Below are positions 56,841-64,000 of a DNA stretch of 64,000 nt, piece after piece. The stretch lies in contig NZ_NPKO01000004.1 in NCBI RefSeq assembly GCF_008329605.1, positions 186,001 through 250,000 of the forward strand, read 5' to 3'. This DNA is from Mycolicibacterium sp. P9-64. Its GTDB lineage: Bacteria; Actinomycetota; Actinomycetes; Mycobacteriales; Mycobacteriaceae. The notes beneath the pieces are model-generated. The model was not told the origin of the DNA. It did not search any database and worked only from the letters and a program-made list of their open reading frames with translations. A program made the position numbers and the translations under genes. Positions within the stretch are counted from its first letter, which is position 1, and each line of letters begins with the position of its first letter.

Positions 56841-57665
56841 GTGACCGCAACAGTCGAACGTCCCGAGCATGACGCCCCATCTGGCGGCAAGGTGCCGCTG
56901 GTCGAACTGAGGAACGTGGGCAAGTCCTACGGCAACATCGCTGCGTTGAAGGACATCTCACTGCGCGTGCACGCAGGCGAGGTCACCGGCATCCTCGGTG
57001 ACAACGGTGCGGGCAAGTCCACGCTGATCAAGATCATCTCAGGACTGCATCAGCAGACCGAAGGTGAGCTCCTGGTGGATGGTGAGTCCATCCGGTTCAC
57101 GTCGCCCGCCGAGGCGCTGAACAAGGGCATCGCGACCGTCTACCAGAACCTCGCCGTCGTACCGCTCATGCCGGTGTGGCGAAACTTCTTCCTCGGCCAG
57201 GAGCTGCGCAAGAAGTCGTTCCCGTTCTCGTTGGACGCCAACGGAATGCGGGCCACCACACTCACCGAGCTGGCCAAGATGGGCATCGAACTGCCCGACG
57301 TGGACGCACCCATCGGCTCGCTGTCAGGAGGACAGCGCCAGTGCGTGGCCATCGCGCGCGCGGTGTTCTTCGGGGCGCGGGTGCTGATTCTCGATGAGCC
57401 GACCGCCGCACTCGGTGTCAAGCAGTCCGGAGTGGTGCTCAAATACGTCACTGCGGCCAAGGAGGCGGGCTTCGGCGTCGTGTTCATCACGCACAACCCG
57501 CACCACGCGTACATGGTGGGCGATCACTTCGTGCTGCTGAACCGCGGCAGGCAGAAGATGGACTGCACCTACGAGGACATCACATTGGAGCATCTCACTC
57601 AGGAGATGGCCGGCGGCGACGAACTCGAGGCGCTATCGCACGAGCTGGGGCGCAAGGGAGCTTAA
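56841..57665 (+). CDS. Sugar/inositol ABC transporter ATP-binding protein (single-domain, FrcA-like)
   Basis: 274 residues with one ABC domain: Walker A GDNGAGKSTLIK (about residue 57), signature LSGGQRQ, Walker B VLILDEPTAALG, His switch ITHNPHHA. Unlike RbsA it has a single nucleotide domain, as in the FrcBCA frucose/inositol-type systems, so it must dimerise. It energises the permease from the cytoplasmic side. The GTG start at 56841 is preceded by AAGAGGTGA. It is convergent with the MDR gene. Confidence 0.9.
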   Translation: MTATVERPEHDAPSGGKVPLVELRNVGKSYGNIAALKDISLRVHAGEVTGILGDNGAGKSTLIKIISGLHQQTEGELLVDGESIRFTSPAEALNKGIATVYQNLAVVPLMPVWRNFFLGQELRKKSFPFSLDANGMRATTLTELAKMGIELPDVDAPIGSLSGGQRQCVAIARAVFFGARVLILDEPTAALGVKQSGVVLKYVTAAKEAGFGVVFITHNPHHAYMVGDHFVLLNRGRQKMDCTYEDITLEHLTQEMAGGDELEALSHELGRKGA

Positions 57666-57686
57666 CTCGCTCAGTCGCACGGGGCG

Positions 57687-58601
57687 TCAGGAGACCTCCA
57701 GTACCGCCTTGCCCGCCACGCGGCGGTCCAGAAGTGCCTCGGCAGCGGCCGACACGTTGTCCCAGGAATCGCGAAGGCCGATCTGCGGGTCCAGCTGTCC
57801 TGATGCCAACAGCTCGAGCAGGTATTCCAGATCCCCCTGGAAGGGTTCGCGAACCGTGAAGGGCTCCAAGCGCTTCCGTACCCACCTGTGCCGCTCGGCC
57901 TCGAAGTCAATGGTGGTCGGTTGGTTCGACGCCATGCCGATCGACTGCGCGGAGCTGCCTTCACCGACCAGGCTGAACGCCTGGGCCAGCAGTTGACCGC
58001 CGACGTTCTCCAGGACACCGAACACGGGCTCGGTGATGCCATCCAGCCCGACGACGATCTCCTTGGCGCCCAATTCCACCAGCCCGGCGCCCCGAGCCTC
58101 GCTTCCGACTGCGGCGATGACGTGGGCCCCGGCCCGGGCCGCGAGCTGAACGGCGAATCGGCCGACGCCGCCCGATGCACCGGTGATGAGCACCCTTCGG
58201 CCCACCACGGGCCCAAGCGCCCGAAGCGCCTGCAGGGCGGTGACGCCTGCGACGGGCAGGGCAGCACCTGCGGCGAAGTCGACGGAGTCGGGCAGCACGG
58301 CGATGTTGCTCGTCGACGTCGCGCGGCGCTCGGCCCAACCGCCGAACCAGTTGAAGGTGACCACTCGGGTGCCGGCCGGCGGACCGCTCCCGTCGGCCGC
58401 GGCCTGCACGACGACGCCTGCGGCATCCCATCCCGGTACCTCGCCCGGCTTGCGGGCATCGGCGATGAAGCGCACCTCGCCGAAGTTGAGTCCGAACGCC
58501 TTGACGTCGATCAATGTCTCGTCATCGGAGAGCACCGGTGGGCTGACCTCGGCGGAGCGCAGGTTTTGAGGGGCTTGCGGATCGAAGACGACTGCTCGCA
58601 T
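57687..58601 (-). CDS. Zinc-independent MDR-family NAD(P)H:quinone oxidoreductase-like protein
   Basis: 304 residues. N-terminal GroES-like domain (GLNFGEVRFIADARKPGEVP) and a Rossmann domain with ITGASGGVGRFAVQLAARAG. The Cys/His zinc ligands of alcohol dehydrogenases are absent, as in quinone oxidoreductase and enoyl reductase relatives. Substrate unknown. It is transcribed against the transporter operon and is not obviously part of inositol metabolism. Confidence 0.88.
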   Translation of the reverse strand: MRAVVFDPQAPQNLRSAEVSPPVLSDDETLIDVKAFGLNFGEVRFIADARKPGEVPGWDAAGVVVQAAADGSGPPAGTRVVTFNWFGGWAERRATSTSNIAVLPDSVDFAAGAALPVAGVTALQALRALGPVVGRRVLITGASGGVGRFAVQLAARAGAHVIAAVGSEARGAGLVELGAKEIVVGLDGITEPVFGVLENVGGQLLAQAFSLVGEGSSAQSIGMASNQPTTIDFEAERHRWVRKRLEPFTVREPFQGDLEYLLELLASGQLDPQIGLRDSWDNVSAAAEALLDRRVAGKAVLEVS

Positions 58602-58655
58602 GCCTCACCCAAACCTTCTTGGTCGAGCGGATATTCCGGGTGGGTGCCCATCGTG

Positions 58656-59603
58656 TCACGTGAGCGCGTCCTTCACGACGAGGAGTTGGTCGAGCTGCTC
58701 GAGAAACGGATCCGGCCCCAACACACCGACACGACAGATCAGATGACGTGCCCCGGCGTCGATGAAGGTGTGTAGCCGTTCGGCGACCGCCTCGGGTGGC
58801 CCGACGGCGAAGGTTTGGATCTGCTCGACGACGTCGATGCCGACTCCGTATGTCTCACTGGTGAACTGGTCCACGAGGGTTCGGCTGTCCTTGCTCTCGG
58901 TCACGAGCACGGTGACGAAGAGTGCCGGTGTCACCGCCTTGCCGTCACGCTCGGCCCGCTCGGCAGCGACACGTACTTCGGCCAACCCGGTTGCGAAGAC
59001 GTCGGGCGAGGGCGGATATGGCAGCCATCCGTCATACATCCGTCCTGCGCGGTCGCGGGCGCCGGGGGTGTCGGCGGCAAGCCACACCGGCGGCCCCTCG
59101 TCGGTGAACGCCGCGACGCCTCGTGGGATGTCATCGAGGTGCAGCACCTCGCCGTGAAATGAGGAGACATCCTCGGCATTCCACAGTTGACGCCACAGGG
59201 CGACGGTGTCGTCGAGGCGTGCGAACCGTCGCGCCCACGGCACCTCCGACGCGGCGTATTCGCGCTCGGACAGTCCTGGGAAGCCTGCGCCGACCGCGAT
59301 CGTCAACCGCCCGTGCGACAACTGGTCGATGGAGGCCAGCACCTGCGCGGTCTGCACCGGCCGACGCAGTGCCGGCTGAAGAGCTGCAGTGCCCAGAGTG
59401 ATCCGGTTGGTCACCGCGGCCGCGGCCGAGAGAAACGTCAACGCCTCGATCCGCGGCCGCACCAGTGAGTCGTTGGCCCAGATCGAGTCGAAACCCAGAT
59501 CCTCGACGGCGCGGGCGAAGTCGACGAGTCGACGAAGATCGCGGCCGACCCAATGCTCGGCTGCAAGCGGCGGGACGATGCCGACGCGAATGTCTTGATC
59601 CAT
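58656..59603 (-). CDS. LLM-class (F420/FMN-dependent) oxidoreductase
   Basis: 315 residues, bacterial luciferase-like TIM barrel. FARAVEDLGFDSIWANDSL and NRITLGTAALQPALRRPVQTA are family segments; GRLTIAVGAGFPGLSEREY follows. Mycobacterial members often use F420. Substrate unknown. ATG 59603 begins MDQDIRVGIVPP; the longer open frame is not supported. It is divergent from an XRE regulator with an operator-like repeat between, so it is probably that regulator's target. Confidence 0.85.
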   Translation of the reverse strand: MDQDIRVGIVPPLAAEHWVGRDLRRLVDFARAVEDLGFDSIWANDSLVRPRIEALTFLSAAAAVTNRITLGTAALQPALRRPVQTAQVLASIDQLSHGRLTIAVGAGFPGLSEREYAASEVPWARRFARLDDTVALWRQLWNAEDVSSFHGEVLHLDDIPRGVAAFTDEGPPVWLAADTPGARDRAGRMYDGWLPYPPSPDVFATGLAEVRVAAERAERDGKAVTPALFVTVLVTESKDSRTLVDQFTSETYGVGIDVVEQIQTFAVGPPEAVAERLHTFIDAGARHLICRVGVLGPDPFLEQLDQLLVVKDALT

Positions 59604-59637
59604 GGCGCGATCGTGGCGCGGGCGCGGACTCGCAGCA

Positions 59638-59653
59638 ATTCCCGGCAGGGAAT
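59638..59653. promoter_or_regulatory. Inverted repeat ATTCCC-GGCA-GGGAAT between the LLM and XRE genes
   Basis: Perfect 6-bp arms, 34 bp from the oxidoreductase start and 34 bp from the regulator start, symmetric between the divergent genes. Probable operator of the XRE/MmyB-type regulator. Confidence 0.6.
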
Positions 59654-59687
59654 AGCGGTCAGCAGCTGAAACGAGTTGACTGACCTC

Positions 59688-60476
59688 ATGTCGATTTCGG
59701 GCACCAACGAATTCGGCACGGCGCTGCGCGGATGGCGCAACAGGCGGCGTGTCAGTCAAATCGACCTGGCCAACGGGGCCGGGACCACGCAACGGCACGT
59801 GAGCTTCCTCGAACAGGGACGGTCGGCACCCGGCCGGGACATCGTGACTCGGCTGGCCGACTCGCTGCAGCTCACGTTGCGGGAAGGCAACGCATTGTTG
59901 TCGGCCGCGGGCTTCGCACCCGAGCATCCGGAATCACCGCCGGACGCGCCGATGCTCGAAGAGGTACGGCAAGCGCTTCAGCATGTGCTGGACGGCCATA
60001 TGCCCTATCCGGCCATGGTCATGGACGGCTTCGGTGAGTTGGTTGGCGCGAACAACGCCTTCGGGTTGTTGACCGAGGACGTAGCGCCATGGCTACTGGC
60101 GCCACCGATCAACGTCCTGCGGATCGCGCTTCATCCCGACGGCATGGCGCCGCGCATCGTCAACCTGGATGACTGGCGGCGCCACATCTTGCACGGCATG
60201 CGCCAGCGTGGCCCGCACCCGCGCATCGACGCACTGATCGAGGAGCTCGAGGGCTACGGCGTGCCTGCGCCGGACAGACAGCCGAGCGAGTCGCTCGGCT
60301 TCGCCGTGCCGCTGCATCTTCGTTCGAGCGACGGCGACGTCCGCCTCGTCGCAACGATCTCCACCTTCGTAACCGCGTTGGACGTCACGGTCGCGGAGCT
60401 GCGCCTGGAAGCATTTCTGCCCGCCGACCGGGATACCACCGAGATCCTGTTCCGCCGCAACGCCGTCAGGCACTGA
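59688..60476 (+). CDS. XRE-family regulator with MmyB-like ligand-binding domain
   Basis: 262 residues from ATG 59688 (TTG 59676 would add four). N-terminal HTH: GTALRGWRNRRRVSQIDLAN and GTTQRHVSFLEQGRSAPGRD. The remainder (PYPAMVMDGFGELVGANNAF onward) is the PAS-like MmyB/MLTR domain that binds fatty acids or similar ligands. Such regulators typically control a divergent oxidoreductase, here the LLM enzyme. It is convergent with the TIM-barrel gene, 33 bp between stops. Confidence 0.88.
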   Translation: MSISGTNEFGTALRGWRNRRRVSQIDLANGAGTTQRHVSFLEQGRSAPGRDIVTRLADSLQLTLREGNALLSAAGFAPEHPESPPDAPMLEEVRQALQHVLDGHMPYPAMVMDGFGELVGANNAFGLLTEDVAPWLLAPPINVLRIALHPDGMAPRIVNLDDWRRHILHGMRQRGPHPRIDALIEELEGYGVPAPDRQPSESLGFAVPLHLRSSDGDVRLVATISTFVTALDVTVAELRLEAFLPADRDTTEILFRRNAVRH

Positions 60477-60509
60477 TCGGCTCGCCCGCCTGGCGGCCCG
60501 GTGCGGCCG

Positions 60510-61283
60510 CTAGACGGTGAAGGCGGCGCGGAACGCCTCGAGTGCCGCGACGCTGTCGCCGGCGGCCCAGCCCTCGAGACCGACGGTTCCGCGGAAACCC
60601 ATGTCGTGCAACGCCCGTGCGATCGCGGGGTAGTGAATCTCACCGGTGCCCGGTTCGCAGCGGCCCGGGACATCGGCGACCTGGATCTCGCCGATCGCAT
60701 CACCGCACCTGCGGACGAGTTCGATCAGGTTCCCCTCGCCGATCTGCGCGTGGTACAGGTCGAGCATCATCTTGACGTTCGGATGGTCAACGGCCTCGAT
60801 CAGCGCCAGGGTGTCCTTTGCCCGCGCCAGCGGCACACCGGGGTGGTCGACGATGGTGTTGAGGTTCTCCACGACGAATGTGACGCCGTTGGCGGCGCCG
60901 AGCTCGCCGAGTCGGTCGAGGGTGCGTGCCGCGGTCAGCCACATCGGGCCCGTGGAGCGTTGCCGTGGCCGCGCCGCGCTGCCGTCGATCAACTCCGCGG
61001 TGTGCAGGTTCAATCGTGTGATACCAAGGGTTTCGGCGGCCTTGATGGACAGTTCGGCGGTGCGCACCACCTCGTCCGCTGTCGCGGGATCGATCAGATC
61101 ACCGTGCAGATACCCCGTCATCGAGGTGAACGTCGCGCCCGTCGCGCGCAGTGCAGGGAGGTCCTTGTCGTCCCAGCTCCAGATCTCGACCGCGAAGCCG
61201 AGATCGTGGATGCGACGCACCCGTTCGAGGAACGGCAGCTCTGTGAAGACCATCTCCGCGCTGACGGCCAGCTGAAAGCTCAT
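60510..61283 (-). CDS. Hydroxypyruvate isomerase-like TIM-barrel protein
   Basis: 257 residues. Xylose isomerase-like barrel with FVVENLNTIVDHPG (Glu), MMLDLYHAQIGEGN (Asp and His), VADVPGRCEPGTGEIHYP (His region) and VGLEGWAAGDS (Glu), matching metal and catalytic residues of Hyi/OtnI proteins. It likely isomerises or epimerises a keto-sugar (acid). The ATG overlaps the upstream dehydrogenase stop (ATGA). It is last of the second sugar cluster. Confidence 0.82.
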   Translation of the reverse strand: MSFQLAVSAEMVFTELPFLERVRRIHDLGFAVEIWSWDDKDLPALRATGATFTSMTGYLHGDLIDPATADEVVRTAELSIKAAETLGITRLNLHTAELIDGSAARPRQRSTGPMWLTAARTLDRLGELGAANGVTFVVENLNTIVDHPGVPLARAKDTLALIEAVDHPNVKMMLDLYHAQIGEGNLIELVRRCGDAIGEIQVADVPGRCEPGTGEIHYPAIARALHDMGFRGTVGLEGWAAGDSVAALEAFRAAFTV

Positions 61284-62269
61284 CGGTACTGCACTCCTGC
61301 CGCCCGGTACGCCGCATCGATCAGCGCCATGTTCGCCACGGCGTCGGCGGTGCCGAACGGGAGCGGCGTGCCGTTCTCGACGTGGTCGGCGAACGCCGCC
61401 AACTGATGGGTGTATGACGGCCTGGTACCGAGCCGCTCGACGGTGCTACCGGCGGGTGTGGTGATGGTCAGCCGGTCGTCGTCGTGGGGCCTGATGAACT
61501 CGTGCACCACGGCATCGCCCGCCGTGCCGGTGATGTGGATGGTGAACGAATAGTCCTCGGCAACCATCGAATTGGCGGACAATCCGGTAGCCCCACCGGG
61601 GAAGGCGACCTCGACGTCGCACGACGCGTCGACGCCGGGGGTGCGCTGTTCGGCGTGCGCACGGGTGATCGACGGCGGTCCCGCGATGCCGGGCACGCCG
61701 AGCCGTCCGAGTGACCGCATGACGTGCAGGCCGTAGCAGCCGAGGTCCATCAGCGCGCCGCCCGCCATCTCCAGCGACCAGCGCGGATCGCCGGCGTCGG
61801 GTTCGGGCATCGCCATCCGCACCTCGACTCGAGTGACCTCACCAAGGGTGCCGTCGGCGGCCAGCTCGAACGCACGCCGAGTGACGGGATGGAAGTAGTA
61901 GTGAAAGCCCTCGAGCACGGTGACGCCAGCAGCGTCCGCGGCGTCGGCGACCCGCTGAGCCTCCGATTGATCACGCGCGAAGGGCTTTTCGCTCAGGACG
62001 GGCTTGCCAGCCGCGATCGCCGCGAGATTCCACGGCGCGTGCAAAGAGTTCGCCAAGGGGTTGTAGACGACGTCCACTTGCGCGTCGTCGATGACGTCCT
62101 GATACGACGCGACGACCCGTTCCACGCCGTACTTCTCGGCGAAGGACTCGGCCCGCGACCGATCCCGCGCCGCGACCGCGACCAGTCGGTGGCCGAGTTC
62201 GGCGGCGGGCCCGACGATTGCCGACTCGGCGATCCGCGACGCGCCGAGTACCCCGATGCGCAGAGTCAC
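61280..62269 (-). CDS. Gfo/Idh/MocA-family dehydrogenase
   Basis: 329 residues. Rossmann start IGVLGASRIAESAI, EKP motif in VLSEKPFARDQ, C-terminal domain with FHYYFHPVTRRAFELA and MDLGCYGLHVMRSLG. Related to the trans-1,2-dihydrobenzene-1,2-diol / D-xylose dehydrogenase branch rather than to IolG. Substrate unknown. It overlaps both neighbours by four bases (GTGA at its start, ATGA at its end). Confidence 0.85.
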   Translation of the reverse strand: MTLRIGVLGASRIAESAIVGPAAELGHRLVAVAARDRSRAESFAEKYGVERVVASYQDVIDDAQVDVVYNPLANSLHAPWNLAAIAAGKPVLSEKPFARDQSEAQRVADAADAAGVTVLEGFHYYFHPVTRRAFELAADGTLGEVTRVEVRMAMPEPDAGDPRWSLEMAGGALMDLGCYGLHVMRSLGRLGVPGIAGPPSITRAHAEQRTPGVDASCDVEVAFPGGATGLSANSMVAEDYSFTIHITGTAGDAVVHEFIRPHDDDRLTITTPAGSTVERLGTRPSYTHQLAAFADHVENGTPLPFGTADAVANMALIDAAYRAAGVQYR

Positions 62270-63129
62270 GCTGAGACAGCCTGCAGGAACGCGACGCTGG
62301 CCAGCACGTCGCGCACGGGTCCCTCGTCAGCGGGCTCGCCGTTGAGGATGGTGTCCTGCTCGAGTACGAACCAGCCGTCGAAGCCGTTGTCGCGCAGCAC
62401 CGAGACAATACCCGCGATGTCGACGTCACCGGAGCCGAGCGGGGTGTACATCCCGGCCTTGACGGCGTCGGTGTAGGTCAGCTCGCCCGACTGCACCTTG
62501 GCAGCCAGCGCGGCGTCGACGTCCTTGAGGTGGGTGTGCTTGATGCGATTCGGTACGGCCTTGGCCAACTCCAGCGGGTCGGTGCCGCCGATCAGCAGGT
62601 GCCCGGTGTCCAGGCACAGCGGGATCGACGATCCCGCCAGCACCCGGTCCACGTCGGCGCGGGTCTCCACCATGGTGCCCACGTGCGGATGCAGCACCGC
62701 CAGCAGGCCCCGGTCGGCGACGATGGTCGCCAGCCGGTCCAGGTTGGCGAGCAGCGTCGACCACTGCGTGTCGTCGAGGACGGGACGCGAGTCGTAGCCG
62801 TCGGATCCCGTCGCGGCGGCGAGCACCACGACGCCTGCTCCTGCCGCGACCAACGACTCCAGCGGCCCTGCAAGGTCGACGGCAGGGTCGTGATCGTCGT
62901 CGAACAGCACGACGGGCACGAAGCCGCCGACACATGCCAGCTCGTGCGCCCGCAGCACGGACTTCAGCTCGTCGGTATCGGTCGGCAGGAAGCCCTCCGG
63001 GCCGAGTTCGGTTGCGGTCAGACCCGATTCGCGCATCTCGGTCAGCACCCGGTCGGGGCTCAACTGGTAACCCCAGCCCGGTACCTCGCAGACGCCCCAG
63101 GAGATCGGCGCCCCGGCGATCTTGATCAC
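62266..63129 (-). CDS. IolE-like TIM-barrel sugar isomerase/dehydratase
   Basis: 287 residues. The start VIKIAGAPISWGVCEVPGWG and ELGPEGFLPTDTDELK resemble inosose dehydratase; the metal site is suggested by HPHVGTMVETR, CLDTGHLLIGG and KHTHLKDVD. It is a diverged homologue of the iolE gene at 47908-48813, so the locus has two related activities, perhaps for a different inositol isomer. GTG start overlaps the upstream stop. Confidence 0.82.
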   Translation of the reverse strand: MIKIAGAPISWGVCEVPGWGYQLSPDRVLTEMRESGLTATELGPEGFLPTDTDELKSVLRAHELACVGGFVPVVLFDDDHDPAVDLAGPLESLVAAGAGVVVLAAATGSDGYDSRPVLDDTQWSTLLANLDRLATIVADRGLLAVLHPHVGTMVETRADVDRVLAGSSIPLCLDTGHLLIGGTDPLELAKAVPNRIKHTHLKDVDAALAAKVQSGELTYTDAVKAGMYTPLGSGDVDIAGIVSVLRDNGFDGWFVLEQDTILNGEPADEGPVRDVLASVAFLQAVSA

Positions 63130-64000
63130 GAGTTCCGCACCTCGGCGATCGTGACCGGTGCATGCCTACGCAGCGACTCGGTGGCGGCTTCGGCGAGCCA
63201 CGCCACCTCGACCGCGTCGGCTACCGTGGCGCCGCGGATCGGGCCGCCCTTGGCGACCTCTACGAACTCGGTCAGCTCCGCACGGAACGCTGCGGTGAAG
63301 CGGTCCATGAAGAAGTGGTGCGCGGGGCCCGTGGGAAAGTCGTTGACCGGATCCACGTTTCGCAGCGGCACGCCCTGGTCCCAGCCGGCTACGACGCTGT
63401 CGTCGAACCCGTGCACCTCGAGACGGCAGTCGTAGCCGCGGGCGTTGTACCTGGCGGCGGAGACGATGCCCATGGCGCCGCCGTCGAACGTCACCACGAC
63501 GGCAGCGGTGTCGACGTCGCCGTACTCCGCGAACAGCGGATCGCCCTGGACGGTCCCCGTGGCGTACACCTCGACGGCACGCTGACCGGTGATCCAGTTC
63601 AGCACGTCGAAGTCGTGCACGGCGCAGTCGCGGAAGATGCCGCCCGACGTCTTGATGTAATCCATCGGCGGGGGAGCGGGATCCATCGTGGTGCTGCGCA
63701 CCGTGTGCAGGGTGCCCAGTGCCCCGTCGTCGACGGCGCGCTTGGCCGCGGCGAACGCAGCGTCGTACCGGCGTTGGTAGCCGACCTGCACGGGCACGCC
63801 GGACTTCGCGATCACGTCGGCGACCCGCGCACTTTCGGCGGCGGTCGACGCGATCGGCTTCTCGCAGAACGTCGGGATGCCGCGCTCGACGGCGGCCAGC
63901 GTCAGCTCGGCGTGCGCCGGGGTTGCTGCGGCGATTACGATCCCGTCAACGCCAGAGGACAGCAGCTCCTCAACCGTGTCGACTGCCTTCACGCCGTACT
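63126..64000 (-). CDS. Gfo/Idh/MocA-family (inositol 2-dehydrogenase-like) dehydrogenase, N-terminus outside the window
   Basis: About 291 residues are visible, beginning after the nucleotide-binding motif, which lies beyond the right edge. EKP motif in TFCEKPIASTAAES, then VGYQRRYDAAFAAAKRA and GIFRDCAVHDFDVLNWI with the catalytic Asp/His. Similar to IolG/IdhA. With the IolE-like gene directly after it (GTGA overlap), it repeats the dehydrogenase-dehydratase pairing of the main iol operon. Confidence 0.85.
   Translation of the reverse strand, partial: YGVKAVDTVEELLSSGVDGIVIAAATPAHAELTLAAVERGIPTFCEKPIASTAAESARVADVIAKSGVPVQVGYQRRYDAAFAAAKRAVDDGALGTLHTVRSTTMDPAPPPMDYIKTSGGIFRDCAVHDFDVLNWITGQRAVEVYATGTVQGDPLFAEYGDVDTAAVVVTFDGGAMGIVSAARYNARGYDCRLEVHGFDDSVVAGWDQGVPLRNVDPVNDFPTGPAHHFFMDRFTAAFRAELTEFVEVAKGGPIRGATVADAVEVAWLAEAATESLRRHAPVTIAEVRNS

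Overview
The window is chromosomal DNA of a high-GC actinomycete, almost certainly a fast-growing mycobacterium (Mycolicibacterium, M. smegmatis-like). Reasons: the gene order ettA-gdh-thioesterase / aglA-glbO / HNH-ctaJ-DUF5130 / pepN-mycothiol nitroreductase / rpiB-nei / tig-clpP1-clpP2 follows the M. tuberculosis Rv2478c-Rv2460c neighbourhood; a DUF222/13E12 HNH gene carries a mycobacterial LexA box; start codons are often GTG; overlapping GTGA/ATGA junctions are common.

Layout. 1-8 kb: tail of a probable SSB gene, ettA, the large NAD-glutamate dehydrogenase and two translationally coupled small genes. 8-11.4 kb (minus): an orphan polyamine-type binding lipoprotein, alpha-glucosidase and truncated haemoglobin O. 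11.5-17.6 kb: HNH protein, two small proteins matching accessory subunits of the respiratory supercomplex, small minus-strand genes, pepN, and a DsbA-like mycothiol nitroreductase with a SigH-type promoter. 17.7-22.1 kb: an island absent from the M. tuberculosis order, with an NCS1 nucleobase permease, cytosine-type deaminase, Fe(II)-oxygenase, aldo/keto reductase and TetR regulator with two operators. 22-29.2 kb: rpiB, nei, a Na+/H+ antiporter, membrane and hydrolase genes of unknown role, and a secreted M15-like protein. 29.3-34 kb: tRNA-Gly, tRNA-Pro, tig, clpP1P2, clpX. 34-40.3 kb (minus): two paralogous GT1 glycosyltransferases around a small membrane protein, then fdhD-fdhF. 40.4-45 kb: SOS-box HNH gene, type III glutamine synthetase with a GlnR-type site, and repeats.

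45-57.7 kb is a myo-inositol catabolic and uptake locus: iolC, an aldolase-like gene, iolB, iolD, iolE, iolG, iolH and a TIM-barrel gene on the minus strand, a divergent GntR regulator, and a plus-strand binding protein-permease-ATPase transporter. The iolC and transporter promoters share a 14-bp sequence containing the -35 element. 57.7-64 kb: an MDR reductase, an F420-type monooxygenase divergent from an XRE/MmyB regulator, then a second run of TIM-barrel and Gfo/Idh genes joined by 4-base overlaps and leaving the window.

Most unusual: (1) four 32-bp tandem repeats between the inositol binding-protein and permease genes, each carrying a ribosome-binding site and an 11-residue (last copy 10-residue) micro-ORF whose stop overlaps the next start, forming an unbroken chain of coupled starts; (2) a dispersed GGAGCGAAGCGACCCGGG-type repeat that sits in frame inside pepN and forms the N-terminus of the inositol aldolase gene; (3) a second palindromic repeat family with three copies; (4) a gene set that could salvage 5-methylcytosine or thymine.
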